Source: Flavobacterium sp. J27 (lineage in GTDB: Bacteria; Bacteroidota; Bacteroidia; Flavobacteriales; Flavobacteriaceae). From it: DNA of 64,000 bases. Position 1 is the first letter of the stretch, and each line of letters starts with the position of its first letter. Shown piece after piece: positions 8,669 through 16,814 of the stretch. The translations under genes and the position numbers were made by a program. Below the pieces are notes generated by a model, which was given only the letters and a program-made list of their open reading frames with translations, was not told where the DNA came from and searched no databases. The stretch spans positions 250,361 through 314,360 of the forward strand of contig NZ_PJQW01000002.1 of NCBI RefSeq assembly GCF_004303025.1, given 5' to 3'.

Positions 8669-9814
8669 ATGAAACAAATTTTACTTATTCTATTTACTAT
8701 TTTTACATTTAGTATGCAAGCTCAAACCACCTACACATATAATGGAATAGGTGATTGGACAGATCAAGCAAATTGGAGCCCTAGTTATCCAGGAACAGTA
8801 TTAGCTGCCACAGATGAAATTATTATTACGGTTGGTTCTGAAGTAGAAGTAGTATATTATACTATAAATGGAAAATTAACCAATAGAGGAAAAATAACCA
8901 GTAATTCTTTTTTTACAATTAATGGAAGCATGATCAATATTGGAACATTTCAAAGTAATTCTTTTTTTACAAATAATGGAACATTGACTAATCTAGGAAC
9001 ATTTCGGAGTAATTCTTTTTTTGATAATTTAGGTACATTTAATAATGAAGGTACCTTGATTAATAATTCGTTTGGAACAAATATAGGAACAATAAATAAC
9101 ACGGGGGTTTTTACTATAAGTACTAGTTTTTATAATAATAATATAATTCTAAATGATGGATCTATTGTAATTAATTCAACTCTTTCGGGAAATAATATTT
9201 CGCATAGTAATAATTTTAATTTAACAAATGGTTTAAGTCCAGGTGAAAGTAGCAGTTTAAAATTAGGAACTTATGTTTTTGATGCTGATTTATTTTTTGA
9301 AAATAATGCAAAATTATACATCGATATAAATAGTACCGAGAATGATTTAGTAGCAGTTTCTAATGTAGCAACTTTAAATGGTAGATTAGATGTTACTCTT
9401 TTAGATGATTATGATCCCGTCATAGACTCAGAATTTACTATTTTAACCGCAAATACTATTACGGGTACATTCAGTGCTTTAAATTTTCCAGATTTAGGAA
9501 GCGATAAAGAATTTGTTATTATCTATAATCCAACTTCAGTCGTTTTAAAGGTTGTAGATAGTACTACATTATATGCAGGAAATTTTAATTCAGAAGACTC
9601 AAATTTAATTTTGTATCCAAATCCAACTACAGATGGCGTTTCTATCATAGGAATAACACAACCCGAAAAAGTAGTTATTTATTCTACTTTGGGTGTTAAA
9701 GTAGCTACATTTACTGTTGATCAGATAAACAATACTATTACTATTAGTCATCTAAAAGAAGGAACTTATTTTTTAACTATTGGTAACAATAAACAAAAAT
9801 TAATTAAAAGATAA
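8669..9814 (+). CDS. Secreted repeat protein with T9SS sorting domain
   Basis: 381 residues. A signal peptide (MKQILLILFTIFTFSMQAQ) is followed by an Asn/Thr/Gly-rich region with about four 18-residue repeats of the type NGTLTNLGTFRSNSFF (about residues 68-145). The C-terminus carries LYPNPTTDGVSI and LKEGTYFLTI, the hallmarks of a type IX secretion type A sorting domain (about residues 308-381). The protein is therefore predicted to cross the outer membrane and be attached or released. The repeats suggest a beta-helical stalk. No catalytic motif is recognised and the function is unknown. A -7 box TATTTTTG lies at 8635-8642. Confidence 0.85.
   Translation: MKQILLILFTIFTFSMQAQTTYTYNGIGDWTDQANWSPSYPGTVLAATDEIIITVGSEVEVVYYTINGKLTNRGKITSNSFFTINGSMINIGTFQSNSFFTNNGTLTNLGTFRSNSFFDNLGTFNNEGTLINNSFGTNIGTINNTGVFTISTSFYNNNIILNDGSIVINSTLSGNNISHSNNFNLTNGLSPGESSSLKLGTYVFDADLFFENNAKLYIDINSTENDLVAVSNVATLNGRLDVTLLDDYDPVIDSEFTILTANTITGTFSALNFPDLGSDKEFVIIYNPTSVVLKVVDSTTLYAGNFNSEDSNLILYPNPTTDGVSIIGITQPEKVVIYSTLGVKVATFTVDQINNTITISHLKEGTYFLTIGNNKQKLIKR
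8899..9080 (+). repeat. 54-bp tandem repeats inside the T9SS gene
   Basis: GTAATTCTTTTTTT recurs at 8901, 8955 and 9009, exactly 54 bases apart, and a diverged fourth copy (ATAATTCGTTTGG) falls at 9063. The unit encodes an 18-residue protein repeat. The near-identity of three copies at DNA level suggests recent expansion. Confidence 0.8.
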
Positions 9815-9830
9815 TTGTTTTATTAAGTAT

Positions 9831-9868
9831 AAAAACCGCTCTATTTTTAATAGAAAGGAGCGGTTTTT
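9831..9868. terminator. Bidirectional terminator
   Basis: AAAAACCGCTC (9831-9841) pairs with GAGCGGTTTTT (9858-9868), with T-runs on either strand. It lies between the convergent T9SS genes at 8669 (+) and 9886 (-) and would end transcription from both. Confidence 0.85.
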
Positions 9869-9885
9869 AATAGGTGTATTAAGTT

Positions 9886-10902
9886 TTAATTTTTTAAGAA
9901 AGTATTAGAATGTTTATCTAGCATTAATACATATTCTCCTTTTGATAGATGCGAAATACTAATTCTGTTATTTGTAATAATTTCATTTTCAATTAATTTC
10001 CCTTGAAGATCATAAATTTGATATTTTTCAAAAGTATATTGACTTTCAATTTTAATCACATCAGAAGATGGATTTGGATATACTTTTATTTTAGGATTAG
10101 TAGTTACAAAACTTGTATGTCCTAAGAAAGAATTAATAGGCATTTTAGAAATTTTTCCTGTAATAGTTTGTACAAAAACTAAGTCGTTACCTATTAAAAT
10201 AACGCCATTTGGCCATGAATTGACAGGTAATTGTACCATTTCTTGAAACTGAAAATCTGGTTTTGTGTAAATAGAAATGGTACTTGCCGAACTTTCACAA
10301 ACAAAGAATAAATCCGTATTCATTACAATTCCAGATGCATAGTTTAAGTTGTTTAAAACTACTTCTAAACTACTAGTAGTTACATCTAATTTGTATAGTT
10401 TATTGGTATAATTAGACGTAAAATACAAATGTCCTTCAAAAGCAGTAAAAAAATTAGGTTTATAACCCACTAACACATCACTTTGTAAGTTGGTTGTTAA
10501 ATCTACTTTTACAATTTTAGAATCAGTATATTGTCCAATATATAAATCTCCATTAATTTGTGTCATTGGGCCAGCAACATTTGCCAAAAATTGAGGTTGA
10601 AAATTCTCTGAAGATAAATCTATTTTATACGTTTTATGCGGATTTTCAACACCTACATATAAAAAATTATCCTTAGCATATACAAAATTGGGGTTTTCAT
10701 TCAACTGCAAAATTAATTCAGCAGTAGGGTTCGGTAAGGAATAATCAAAGCGAAATATTTTTTTTCCAGAATACGAATTAAAATAAACGTAATTATCCTT
10801 GTAGGTTAGGTTTGAAGCAGTGTTCAGGTTGGTTAATAAATCAGTTACTTGACAAAAAACAAAATTGGTAAATAGCAGTAAAATAAGTAATTTAGTTTTC
10901 AT
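9886..10902 (-). CDS. Secreted beta-propeller-like protein with T9SS sorting domain
   Basis: 338 residues. The signal peptide is MKTKLLILLLFTNFVFCQ. The body has repeating strands of about 40 residues (for example NPTAELILQLNENPNFVYAK, KIDLSSENFQPQFLANV and KVDLTTNLQSD), which resemble blades of a YVTN/NHL-type beta-propeller. VYPNPSSDVIKIES starts the C-terminal T9SS sorting domain, ending LSKGEYVLML. No active-site motif can be named. It converges with the T9SS gene at 8669 and shares the terminator with it. Its substrate or partner is unknown. Confidence 0.8.
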   Translation of the reverse strand: MKTKLLILLLFTNFVFCQVTDLLTNLNTASNLTYKDNYVYFNSYSGKKIFRFDYSLPNPTAELILQLNENPNFVYAKDNFLYVGVENPHKTYKIDLSSENFQPQFLANVAGPMTQINGDLYIGQYTDSKIVKVDLTTNLQSDVLVGYKPNFFTAFEGHLYFTSNYTNKLYKLDVTTSSLEVVLNNLNYASGIVMNTDLFFVCESSASTISIYTKPDFQFQEMVQLPVNSWPNGVILIGNDLVFVQTITGKISKMPINSFLGHTSFVTTNPKIKVYPNPSSDVIKIESQYTFEKYQIYDLQGKLIENEIITNNRISISHLSKGEYVLMLDKHSNTFLKN

Positions 10903-11052
10903 AATATCAAGGTTTTAAGTTAATTTGGGATAATAAATATAGACAATTAAAAATTAAAACACGTTGAAAAATAAATATTTTTTAACAATTCTTTAACGTA
11001 TATAAAATCTTGTAATTCTTTTTTTACTAAAGTTATTGTTATCTTAGATTAG

Positions 11053-11060
11053 TATTTTTG
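11053..11060 (+). promoter_or_regulatory. -7 box upstream of the DUF2461 gene
   Basis: TATTTTTG matches TAnnTTTG, 34 bases before the ATG at 11095. No TTG is at the right distance, so only half of the promoter is visible. Confidence 0.4.
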
Positions 11061-11094
11061 AAAAAGAAATTTTACTTAATAACGATATAATATT

Positions 11095-11760
11095 ATGCTA
11101 AAGAAAGAGATGTTTTCTTACTTGTTAGATTTAAAAGAGAACAACAATAGAGATTGGTTTGCAGAAAACAAAAAGCGCTATGAAACGGAAAGTAAATTAA
11201 CCAAACAATTTTTTAATGAAGTAGGTGAAGCATTAGGTAAGATAGATAATATTGAAAATATCCAAATTTTCAGAATATATAGAGATGTGCGTTTTTCAAA
11301 AAATAAATTACCTTATAAAATTAATTTTAGCGCGGGTTATAGAAGGACAAAGCCTATTTTAAGAGGTGGCTATTATCTTCATATTGAAAATGATGCCAGT
11401 TTTGTGGGTGGTGGTTTTTGGGAACCCAACACAGAAGATTTGTTACGTATTCGAAAAGAAATTGCTCTTGATGCTTCAGAATTAAGAGAAATAATTGCTG
11501 AAGAAAACTTTGTTAAATATTTTGGTACTTTACAAGGAGAAGAATTAAAAACAGCACCTAGAGATTTTGATAAAAATCATCCAGATATTGATTTAATTAG
11601 AAAAAAACAATACTTAGTAACTCGATCTTTTACAAACAAAGAAGTTTTAGATGCTAATTTCAAAGATGAAGTAATTAAAACATTCCAAGTCATGAGACCT
11701 TTTTTTGATTATATGACTGAAGTTTTAACCACAAATTTAAATGGGGAAAGCATCATCTAA
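11095..11760 (+). CDS. DUF2461 family protein
   Basis: 221 residues, recognised as DUF2461 (TIGR02453) by an N-terminal Phe-Leu-rich helix followed by NNRDWFAENKKRYE, the central FRIYRDVRFSKNKLPYK motif and GGYYLHIE. Members are common in Bacteroidota and fungi, but no biochemical role is established to my knowledge. It appears cytoplasmic, with no signal or membrane segment. It stands alone in orientation, convergent with the gene at 11773. Confidence 0.9.
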   Translation: MLKKEMFSYLLDLKENNNRDWFAENKKRYETESKLTKQFFNEVGEALGKIDNIENIQIFRIYRDVRFSKNKLPYKINFSAGYRRTKPILRGGYYLHIENDASFVGGGFWEPNTEDLLRIRKEIALDASELREIIAEENFVKYFGTLQGEELKTAPRDFDKNHPDIDLIRKKQYLVTRSFTNKEVLDANFKDEVIKTFQVMRPFFDYMTEVLTTNLNGESII

Positions 11761-11772
11761 AATTAATTTATT

Positions 11773-12162
11773 TTATTCAAATAATTGAATCTGACTTTTT
11801 AAACGCTCAATTAACAAATGCATCATTCGTTTGTTAATATTTGAGGAATTTAATATGTATTCTTTGTATTCAGAAATAGTGAACATTCCTATTACAATTC
11901 CTTTTAAAGAATTCCTAAATTTGATATCTCTTTGAATGGCATTTTCAATGTAATTCATTTTTTTTTCAGGATTTAAAGTAAAGAACACACCTTTCTGTTT
12001 TATGGCATAATTTCGAAAAACTTCAATAAAAAGATCATTTTGAAATTTTAGAATTGGTCTTAAAGTTAAATTTTGAAATTTTTCTTCTAAACTTGATGCG
12101 TCTGTGACAGTTCCAATAGATTCTCCTCTTATTTCTAGTATCGCTTCATCTTTAGTTTTCAT
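11773..12162 (-). CDS. Conserved flavobacterial protein of unknown function
   Basis: 129 residues, cytoplasmic, with no signal peptide. It is highly charged and predicted mostly helical. Conserved-looking blocks are FQNLTLRPILKFQNDLFI and FRNSLKGIVIGMFTI, ending in a helix of the type NKRMMHLLIERLKSQI. Close homologues are widespread in Flavobacteriaceae as I recall, but I know of no demonstrated function. It lies downstream of the OmpA gene, separated by a terminator, so it probably has its own promoter. Confidence 0.75.
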   Translation of the reverse strand: MKTKDEAILEIRGESIGTVTDASSLEEKFQNLTLRPILKFQNDLFIEVFRNYAIKQKGVFFTLNPEKKMNYIENAIQRDIKFRNSLKGIVIGMFTISEYKEYILNSSNINKRMMHLLIERLKSQIQLFE

Positions 12163-12194
12163 AACCCTTTCATTTATATATAACTAAAGTTAAA

Positions 12195-12228
12195 AAAAAA
12201 TAGCCTTCAATTTTGAAGGCTATTTTTT
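12195..12228 (-). terminator. Terminator of the ompA-family gene
   Basis: AAAAAATAGCCTTCAA (12195-12210) and TTGAAGGCTATTTTTT (12213-12228) are fully complementary. On the - strand the stem is followed by a long T-run. It is symmetric enough to act on both strands. Confidence 0.85.
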
Positions 12229-12251
12229 AGTTATTAAGATAGTATTGTTAA

Positions 12252-13508
12252 TTACTTCAATTTAAAAGTAACACGTCTTACTAATTTTCTTGCGTATGGA
12301 GAATTTGCATCAACAGAATTGTCTTCCCCTTTACCAACTTCAATTAAGCGAGAAGCATCGATTCCTGCTTTAACGATTACATCTTTTACAAATGCAGCTC
12401 TAGCAGCAGATAATTTATCGTTATATTCTGAACTACCAATTTCATCAGCATATCCAATAATTTCAGCAGTTGCTTTTGGATTTGCTTTTAAAAATTGCGT
12501 TACAAATTGAATTGCATTATACGAAGCAGCTGTAGGTTTACTCGAGTTAGTATCAAAATAGACATTAACATATCCACCATTAATCATTTCTTCAATAGAT
12601 TGACCATCTTTAGAAACCGGTTTGTCATTTTTAATGTTTTCGATATATTTTTCAATTTCATCTGGTACACCATTGTTATTCATGTCTACTGCACGACCTT
12701 TTGTATCCACTTGAACACCTGTAATACTATTTGGTTCAGCATCTAAATAATCAGGCACACCATCACGATCAGTGTCATTCATCATTGTTTCTAATTCAGC
12801 AACACGTGATTCTAATTCATCTAACTGTTTGTTTCTTGGAATGTACCAATCTGCATGTTTTTCATTTTTACCCAAATAGAAAGAGAAACCAATACTTGCA
12901 TTGTAGATAGTACTGTTAAAACCTCTGTCATTTGCAACAGCTGGATCATCAATTCCATCAAAGGTATATCTTTGATTTACATTGTTAATCATGGTAAAGT
13001 CTGTATTCAATGCAATTCTGTTAGATAATCTAAATTGAGCAGTAAGACCTAAAATAAAATTTGTCATATCGTCATTACCATCAAATTTATCATTTGTCAT
13101 GAATGAAAAACCAACACCGGTGTGCGCTTGAAGATTGATAGTATTCGTCCAATCTTCAAAATTTAAAACTCTTCCAAGATTAATTACCCCTTGTAAGTTT
13201 GTTCTGTAATATTTTCCTTCAAATTCAAAACTCTCAGATTTGTTTTTAAAAGAGTCAAAACCTGCATCTAATTTTAAACCAAACTTGTTGTTAAACATAT
13301 ACCTTAAACCCAAGTCACCATGGATAAAATTGGTATTACTTGCATAATAATTTGTAGAAAATGGAGCAGTAGGTTTGCTTAAACCAGCATTTAAATCAAT
13401 AGACCATCTGTTAAAATCTATTTCAACTTCTTTTTTAGCCTCTTCTTGCGCACTTACAAATGATGTAATCATCAATGAAAGTGATAAAAAAGCAATAACT
13501 TTCTTCAT
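12252..13508 (-). CDS. OmpA family outer-membrane protein with thrombospondin type 3 repeats
   Basis: 418 residues. The signal peptide MKKVIAFLSLSLMITSFVSA is followed by a predicted beta-barrel of about 180 residues with alternating hydrophobic strands. A short linker (LDELESRVAELETMMN) and calcium-binding-type Asp repeats (DTDRDGVPDYLDAEP, DMNNNGVPDEIE) come next. The C-terminal OmpA domain from about residue 305 has YFDTNSSKP and the peptidoglycan-binding IIGYADEIGSSEYNDKLSAAR motif. This type anchors the outer membrane to peptidoglycan and is often abundant. It is monocistronic, with a good promoter and terminator. Confidence 0.93.
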   Translation of the reverse strand: MKKVIAFLSLSLMITSFVSAQEEAKKEVEIDFNRWSIDLNAGLSKPTAPFSTNYYASNTNFIHGDLGLRYMFNNKFGLKLDAGFDSFKNKSESFEFEGKYYRTNLQGVINLGRVLNFEDWTNTINLQAHTGVGFSFMTNDKFDGNDDMTNFILGLTAQFRLSNRIALNTDFTMINNVNQRYTFDGIDDPAVANDRGFNSTIYNASIGFSFYLGKNEKHADWYIPRNKQLDELESRVAELETMMNDTDRDGVPDYLDAEPNSITGVQVDTKGRAVDMNNNGVPDEIEKYIENIKNDKPVSKDGQSIEEMINGGYVNVYFDTNSSKPTAASYNAIQFVTQFLKANPKATAEIIGYADEIGSSEYNDKLSAARAAFVKDVIVKAGIDASRLIEVGKGEDNSVDANSPYARKLVRRVTFKLK

Positions 13509-13534
13509 AATGTATTTGAATATTAAATATTGGG

Positions 13535-13565
13535 CAAAAGTAGGTATTTTTAATTTGATACAAAA
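13535..13565 (-). promoter_or_regulatory. Promoter of the ompA-family gene
   Basis: On the - strand TTTTG (13561-13565) is followed after 18 bases by TACTTTTG (13535-13542), a close match to TTTG-N-TAnnTTTG. The start codon is 27 bases further on. It lies back to back with the thioesterase promoter. Confidence 0.65.
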
Positions 13566-13606
13566 TAAATTATACGTTATTATATCGATAAATTTAACAG
13601 TTTATG

Positions 13607-13614
13607 TATTTTTG
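13607..13614 (+). promoter_or_regulatory. -7 box of the thioesterase gene
   Basis: TATTTTTG matches TAnnTTTG and lies 18 bases before the ATG at 13633. This supports the short start and rules out the longer in-frame extension to 13375, which would begin inside the divergent ompA gene. Confidence 0.5.
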
Positions 13615-13632
13615 CAACTTAATTTCCCTGTT

Positions 13633-14028
13633 ATGAGATTTAATACAAGAAAATGGGTTAAACCTGAAGACCTAAATCCTAATGAAACTTTATTTGGTGG
13701 TAGGTTATTAGCCTGGATTGATGAAGAAGCTGCTCTTTATACTATTATACAATTAGAGAATACAAGAATAGTTACGAAACACATGAGTGAAATCAATTTT
13801 ATGAGTTCGGCTAAACAAGGAGATATAATAGAATTAGGTATTGAAGTAATTCAATTTGGGAAAACTTCTATTACTTTAAAATGTAAGGCAAGAAATAAAA
13901 TGACTCAAGAAACCATTTTAACTGTAGATTCTATAACTATGGTTAATTTGGACGAAAACGGAAAGCCAAAACCACATGGGAAAACAAAAGTTGAATTTGT
14001 AGATGATAGGCTAAAAAATAGAATTTAG
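13633..14028 (+). CDS. Acyl-CoA thioesterase (hotdog fold, YciA-like)
   Basis: 131 residues starting MRFNTRKWVKPEDLNPNETL. It is a hotdog-fold hydrolase of acyl-CoA esters. GGRLLAWIDEEAALYTI matches the helix that carries the catalytic Asp/Glu in YciA and BFIT-type thioesterases. The segment VTKHMSEINFMSSAKQGDIIELG and the SITLKCKARN strand follow the family pattern. The upstream in-frame extension is rejected because it overlaps the ompA gene and its promoter. Its stop overlaps the stop of the convergent channel gene by four bases. Substrate chain length is not predictable. Confidence 0.88.
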   Translation: MRFNTRKWVKPEDLNPNETLFGGRLLAWIDEEAALYTIIQLENTRIVTKHMSEINFMSSAKQGDIIELGIEVIQFGKTSITLKCKARNKMTQETILTVDSITMVNLDENGKPKPHGKTKVEFVDDRLKNRI

Positions 14029-15269
14029 TTATCTAATATACTCATTCCATTATCTAATTCATATAGTTCTAAGCCAAAGAAACTCACGGAAGCAATAATA
14101 TGGTCAAAAATATCTGCCATAATATGTTCGTAATTTTCCCAAGTTTTATCTTTTGAAAAACAATAGATTTCTACAGGAATTCCTTTTTCTGTAGGTTGTA
14201 AATGTCTTACCATTAGCATCATTCCTTTGTTAATTCCAGAATGATTTTTAATATATTCTTCTATATATTTTCTAAACAAACCTAAGTTCGTAAGATTTCT
14301 ACCATTAATAACTAACGATTTATCAATATTATTATTACTATTATATTTATCTATATCATTTTGTCTATGATTGATATATGAAGTAATATTTTGAATTTTT
14401 TTATAATGTTCTAATTCATCAGTTTGAATAAAACGAACCGATTTTGCTTTGATTAATACGAAACGTTTAATTCTTCTACCATCAGAATTTTGCATTCCTC
14501 TCCAGTTTTTAAAACTATCTGAAATTAAACTATACGTAGGAATTGTAGTAGTTGTATTATCAAAATTTCTAACTTTTACTGTAGCTAAATTAATTTCAAT
14601 AACATCTCCATCTGCACCAAATTTTTCCATGGTTATCCAATCCCCAATGCGAACCATGTCGTTTACCGATACAGAAATACTTGCTACAAATCCTAAAATC
14701 GTATCTCTAAAGACTAAAATAATGATAGCGGAAACCGAACCTAATGTAGTAATGAAGGCCGTTTTATTTACACTAAAAAGAATAGAAATAAAAGAAATAA
14801 CACCAAAAATCCATAGCATTATCATAATTACCTGAATGTAGCTATCTATGGGTTTATCACTATATCTGGGTTTGTGTTTTAGATAATCTTTTAAGGCATT
14901 AAATACAGATCTTATAATCCATAAAGTGAGAATAATAATGTATATTTTAACGCTTTTTTCAAAGAAAACTTCCCAATATTTAAATTCAGTCAAAATAATA
15001 GGAACTGTTTTATATACAAAAATTAAAGGTACTAAATGGGCTATATATTTTGCTGTTTTATTGGCTACTAAAAAATCATCAAAAGTAGATTTTGTTCTCG
15101 CAGCAATAATTGCTAAAATAACAATGAGTACCTTTTTAAATAGATAATCTAAAAAATAAGCAATAAAAATAAGAATGATAATATTTGTAAAAACATTAGT
15201 ATATACTGCTATATTTTCACTTACATCAAGGTTTTTAAGTATTTTATAAGTCCAATTAAAAACAGTCAT
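14025..15269 (-). CDS. MscS family mechanosensitive channel, YbdG type
   Basis: 414 residues with four to five N-terminal membrane segments (about residues 25-175), then the MscS pore helix and beta domain. The segment DMVRIGDWITMEKFGADGDV and the following VKVRNFDNTTTTIPTYSL and FKNWRGMQNSDGRRIKRF are very close to the corresponding parts of E. coli YbdG, which has almost the same length (about 415). YbdG contributes to protection against mild hypo-osmotic shock. It is first in this list but last in transcription of a cluster with the DUF3817 and VTT genes (7 bases from the DUF3817 stop). Confidence 0.9.
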   Translation of the reverse strand: MTVFNWTYKILKNLDVSENIAVYTNVFTNIIILIFIAYFLDYLFKKVLIVILAIIAARTKSTFDDFLVANKTAKYIAHLVPLIFVYKTVPIILTEFKYWEVFFEKSVKIYIIILTLWIIRSVFNALKDYLKHKPRYSDKPIDSYIQVIMIMLWIFGVISFISILFSVNKTAFITTLGSVSAIIILVFRDTILGFVASISVSVNDMVRIGDWITMEKFGADGDVIEINLATVKVRNFDNTTTTIPTYSLISDSFKNWRGMQNSDGRRIKRFVLIKAKSVRFIQTDELEHYKKIQNITSYINHRQNDIDKYNSNNNIDKSLVINGRNLTNLGLFRKYIEEYIKNHSGINKGMMLMVRHLQPTEKGIPVEIYCFSKDKTWENYEHIMADIFDHIIASVSFFGLELYELDNGMSILDN

Positions 15270-15276
15270 TATTTAA

Positions 15277-15546
15277 CTACAAGTATTTTTTTTCAATGTA
15301 AAATGTTCCAAATGGAATGATTGATGCTAAGCATATAATACCAAATTTCTTCATTTCCCATTTTTGTTCTATTTTGAGTAAAAGAGCTAATGCAATATAT
15401 AAAATAAATAATAACCCGTGTACCATACCAATATGTTTTACAAATATAGGGTTATGAAAAATATATTTCATTGGCATGGCAAAAAACAACAAGGCAAGCA
15501 ATGAAATACCTTCTAACAAGGCAATAATTTTAAAAATTTTAATCAT
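15277..15546 (-). CDS. DUF3817 small membrane protein
   Basis: 89 residues, with three predicted membrane helices: residues about 5-25, 38-60 and 68-82. The start IFKIIALLEGISLLALLFFAMPMKY and the central HIGMVHGLLFILYI motif are characteristic of DUF3817 (YdzA-like) proteins. No function is established. The ATG overlaps the stop of the VTT-domain gene by four bases (ATGA type), so the two are translationally coupled. Confidence 0.88.
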   Translation of the reverse strand: MIKIFKIIALLEGISLLALLFFAMPMKYIFHNPIFVKHIGMVHGLLFILYIALALLLKIEQKWEMKKFGIICLASIIPFGTFYIEKKYL

Positions 15547-16151
15547 GATAGGGCAGCATAAATAATGTAACCGTAAATTACAAATCTAAAAATTCTAAGT
15601 GAGGCAAAAATAAAGAATTGTTTTTGCGGAAATTTAATCATTCCAGCAGCTAAACAAGCAATAGCAAATGGAAGCGGTAATAAAGCACCAACTGCAATTA
15701 AAAAACCACCCCATTTTTGCATATTTCTAATGTGTTTGGTCATTCTGCCTTCTAAATAATCATTAATTTTTGGAATTAACAACAAAGTTCTGCCTTTATA
15801 ATAAGATATAACTCCTCCTAAATATGAAAGAGCCGCAAGAATGGATAAATAGAGTAGAGGTGAAGCACTGTTCTTCGTCCAAGCAATAAAAATATCTGGA
15901 GGTAATAACCCTAAAATACTTTCAGAAACTAAAAATAAAGTAAAGATTGATACATCACTAAAGGTTTGAGTAACATGGTATAGCATTTCGTCTATAGTTA
16001 TTACTCTATAATTAATATATAATAGGATTCCAATTATAACAGCAAGTGGAAGTAATGCTTTTTTTGAATTTTCCCAAATAAAAGCATAAAAGCCTGTATA
16101 TTTATAATATTGATGTAGTAATTTAACTCTCGATTTTTTAGGTTTGGACAT
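15543..16151 (-). CDS. VTT/DedA-like (SNARE-associated) membrane protein
   Basis: 202 residues. A basic N-terminus is followed by about five hydrophobic segments. The region SESILGLLPPDIFIAWTKN, the glycine-rich LSYLGGVISYYKGRTL, and the AVGALLPLPFAIACLAAGM stretch match the VTT (DedA/YqaA) fold with its re-entrant loops. Members are linked to lipid (undecaprenyl phosphate or phospholipid) flipping in recent work on DedA proteins. Which lipid applies here is unknown. It is the first gene of the VTT-DUF3817-MscS unit. Confidence 0.8.
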   Translation of the reverse strand: MSKPKKSRVKLLHQYYKYTGFYAFIWENSKKALLPLAVIIGILLYINYRVITIDEMLYHVTQTFSDVSIFTLFLVSESILGLLPPDIFIAWTKNSASPLLYLSILAALSYLGGVISYYKGRTLLLIPKINDYLEGRMTKHIRNMQKWGGFLIAVGALLPLPFAIACLAAGMIKFPQKQFFIFASLRIFRFVIYGYIIYAALS

Positions 16152-16218
16152 AAAGGGTAATTTAGGAATACAAATTTACTAAGAATTTTAGGTTTTTTTG
16201 TTAAAGTATAGATAAAAA

Positions 16219-16240
16219 AAAGGGTCAAAAAAGACCCTTT
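16219..16240 (-). terminator. Terminator of the gene at 16259
   Basis: AAAGGGTC (16219-16226) and GACCCTTT (16233-16240) form an 8-pair stem with a six-A loop. On the - strand it is followed by a T-run. Confidence 0.8.
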
Positions 16241-16258
16241 ACAATAAAAAAATATTTT

Positions 16259-16624
16259 TTAAAAAGCAATAAAAGCTTTATTGTATTCTCTAATGTCTAA
16301 CAAATTATTTTTCTTAGATAAATCGTGTAGAAGTGATAAGAAATATTCAAAACTTTCGATATCATTTTCTTCAGAAATATTTTGAGAAACATCGTTGTCT
16401 TCGTTAATAGGTTCATCGTCTGGAATACCAATTAAAAAGGCTCTATTGGCTTCTAAATGTTCATAAGCTAAACGTAAAGACTTAGTAACTACTGGGTTTT
16501 GCTCTTCTAGAGAATACTCCCTAATTTTCTTTAAATCAGTAATAATTGAGTCTACATCAAACTTGTTTTGTAAAACTTCTTTTTGAATTTTCTCAATTAA
16601 TTTTTGTGCATATTTATTTTCCAT
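16259..16624 (-). CDS. Conserved flavobacterial protein of unknown function
   Basis: 121 residues, acidic, cytoplasmic and predicted almost all helical. The N-terminal half (MENKYAQKLIEKIQKEVLQ, LKKIREYSLEEQNPVVTKSLRL) is basic-amphipathic. An Asp/Glu/Asn-rich linker (about residues 70-88) joins it to a short C-terminal helix pair. I recall similar proteins in many Flavobacteriaceae but no named domain. It has its own promoter and terminator, so it is expressed as a single gene. Confidence 0.75.
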   Translation of the reverse strand: MENKYAQKLIEKIQKEVLQNKFDVDSIITDLKKIREYSLEEQNPVVTKSLRLAYEHLEANRAFLIGIPDDEPINEDNDVSQNISEENDIESFEYFLSLLHDLSKKNNLLDIREYNKAFIAF

Positions 16625-16646
16625 AGACGTAATAGTTAAAGGGACG

Positions 16647-16677
16647 CAAATCTAAGATTTTATTCAATGGTATACAA
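16647..16677 (-). promoter_or_regulatory. Promoter of the gene at 16259
   Basis: On the - strand TTG (16675-16677) and TAGATTTG (16647-16654) are separated by exactly 20 bases, fitting TTG-N19-21-TAnnTTTG. The start codon is 22 bases downstream. Confidence 0.65.
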
Positions 16678-16712
16678 TATTTTGTTTCGTATTTTTATCC
16701 TCTTTAGTAATT

Positions 16713-16758
16713 TTTATCAGGTAGAAATACCTGTTTATGGGGGTTTTTACCTGATAAA
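16713..16758. promoter_or_regulatory. Three-part inverted repeat upstream of the LRR gene
   Basis: TTTATCAGGTA (16713-16723) can pair with TACCTG at 16728-16733 (loop GAAA), or over its full 11 bases with TACCTGATAAA at 16748-16758. The intervening stretch contains GGGGG. It lies 57 bases before the ATG at 16815, so it could be a protein-binding site or alternative RNA hairpins. Confidence 0.5.
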
Positions 16759-16814
16759 TTGTTGTTTTTTCAATCTTTTTTGTACATTCGTTAATAATTT
16801 CTAGTTGTACATAT

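Noticed and set aside
9886..10902. Possible pectin or glycan lyase because of beta-propeller repeats
   Set aside because: No catalytic residues or lyase motifs are visible and it lies outside the pectin region.
12495..12746. 83-codon + strand ORF inside the ompA-family gene
   Set aside because: It is antisense to a well-supported gene, has no recognisable domain and no ribosome-binding or promoter context.
13375..13632. In-frame N-terminal extension of the thioesterase gene
   Set aside because: It overlaps the start of the divergent ompA-family gene and its promoter, and the homologous part begins at 13633 with a -7 box just before it.
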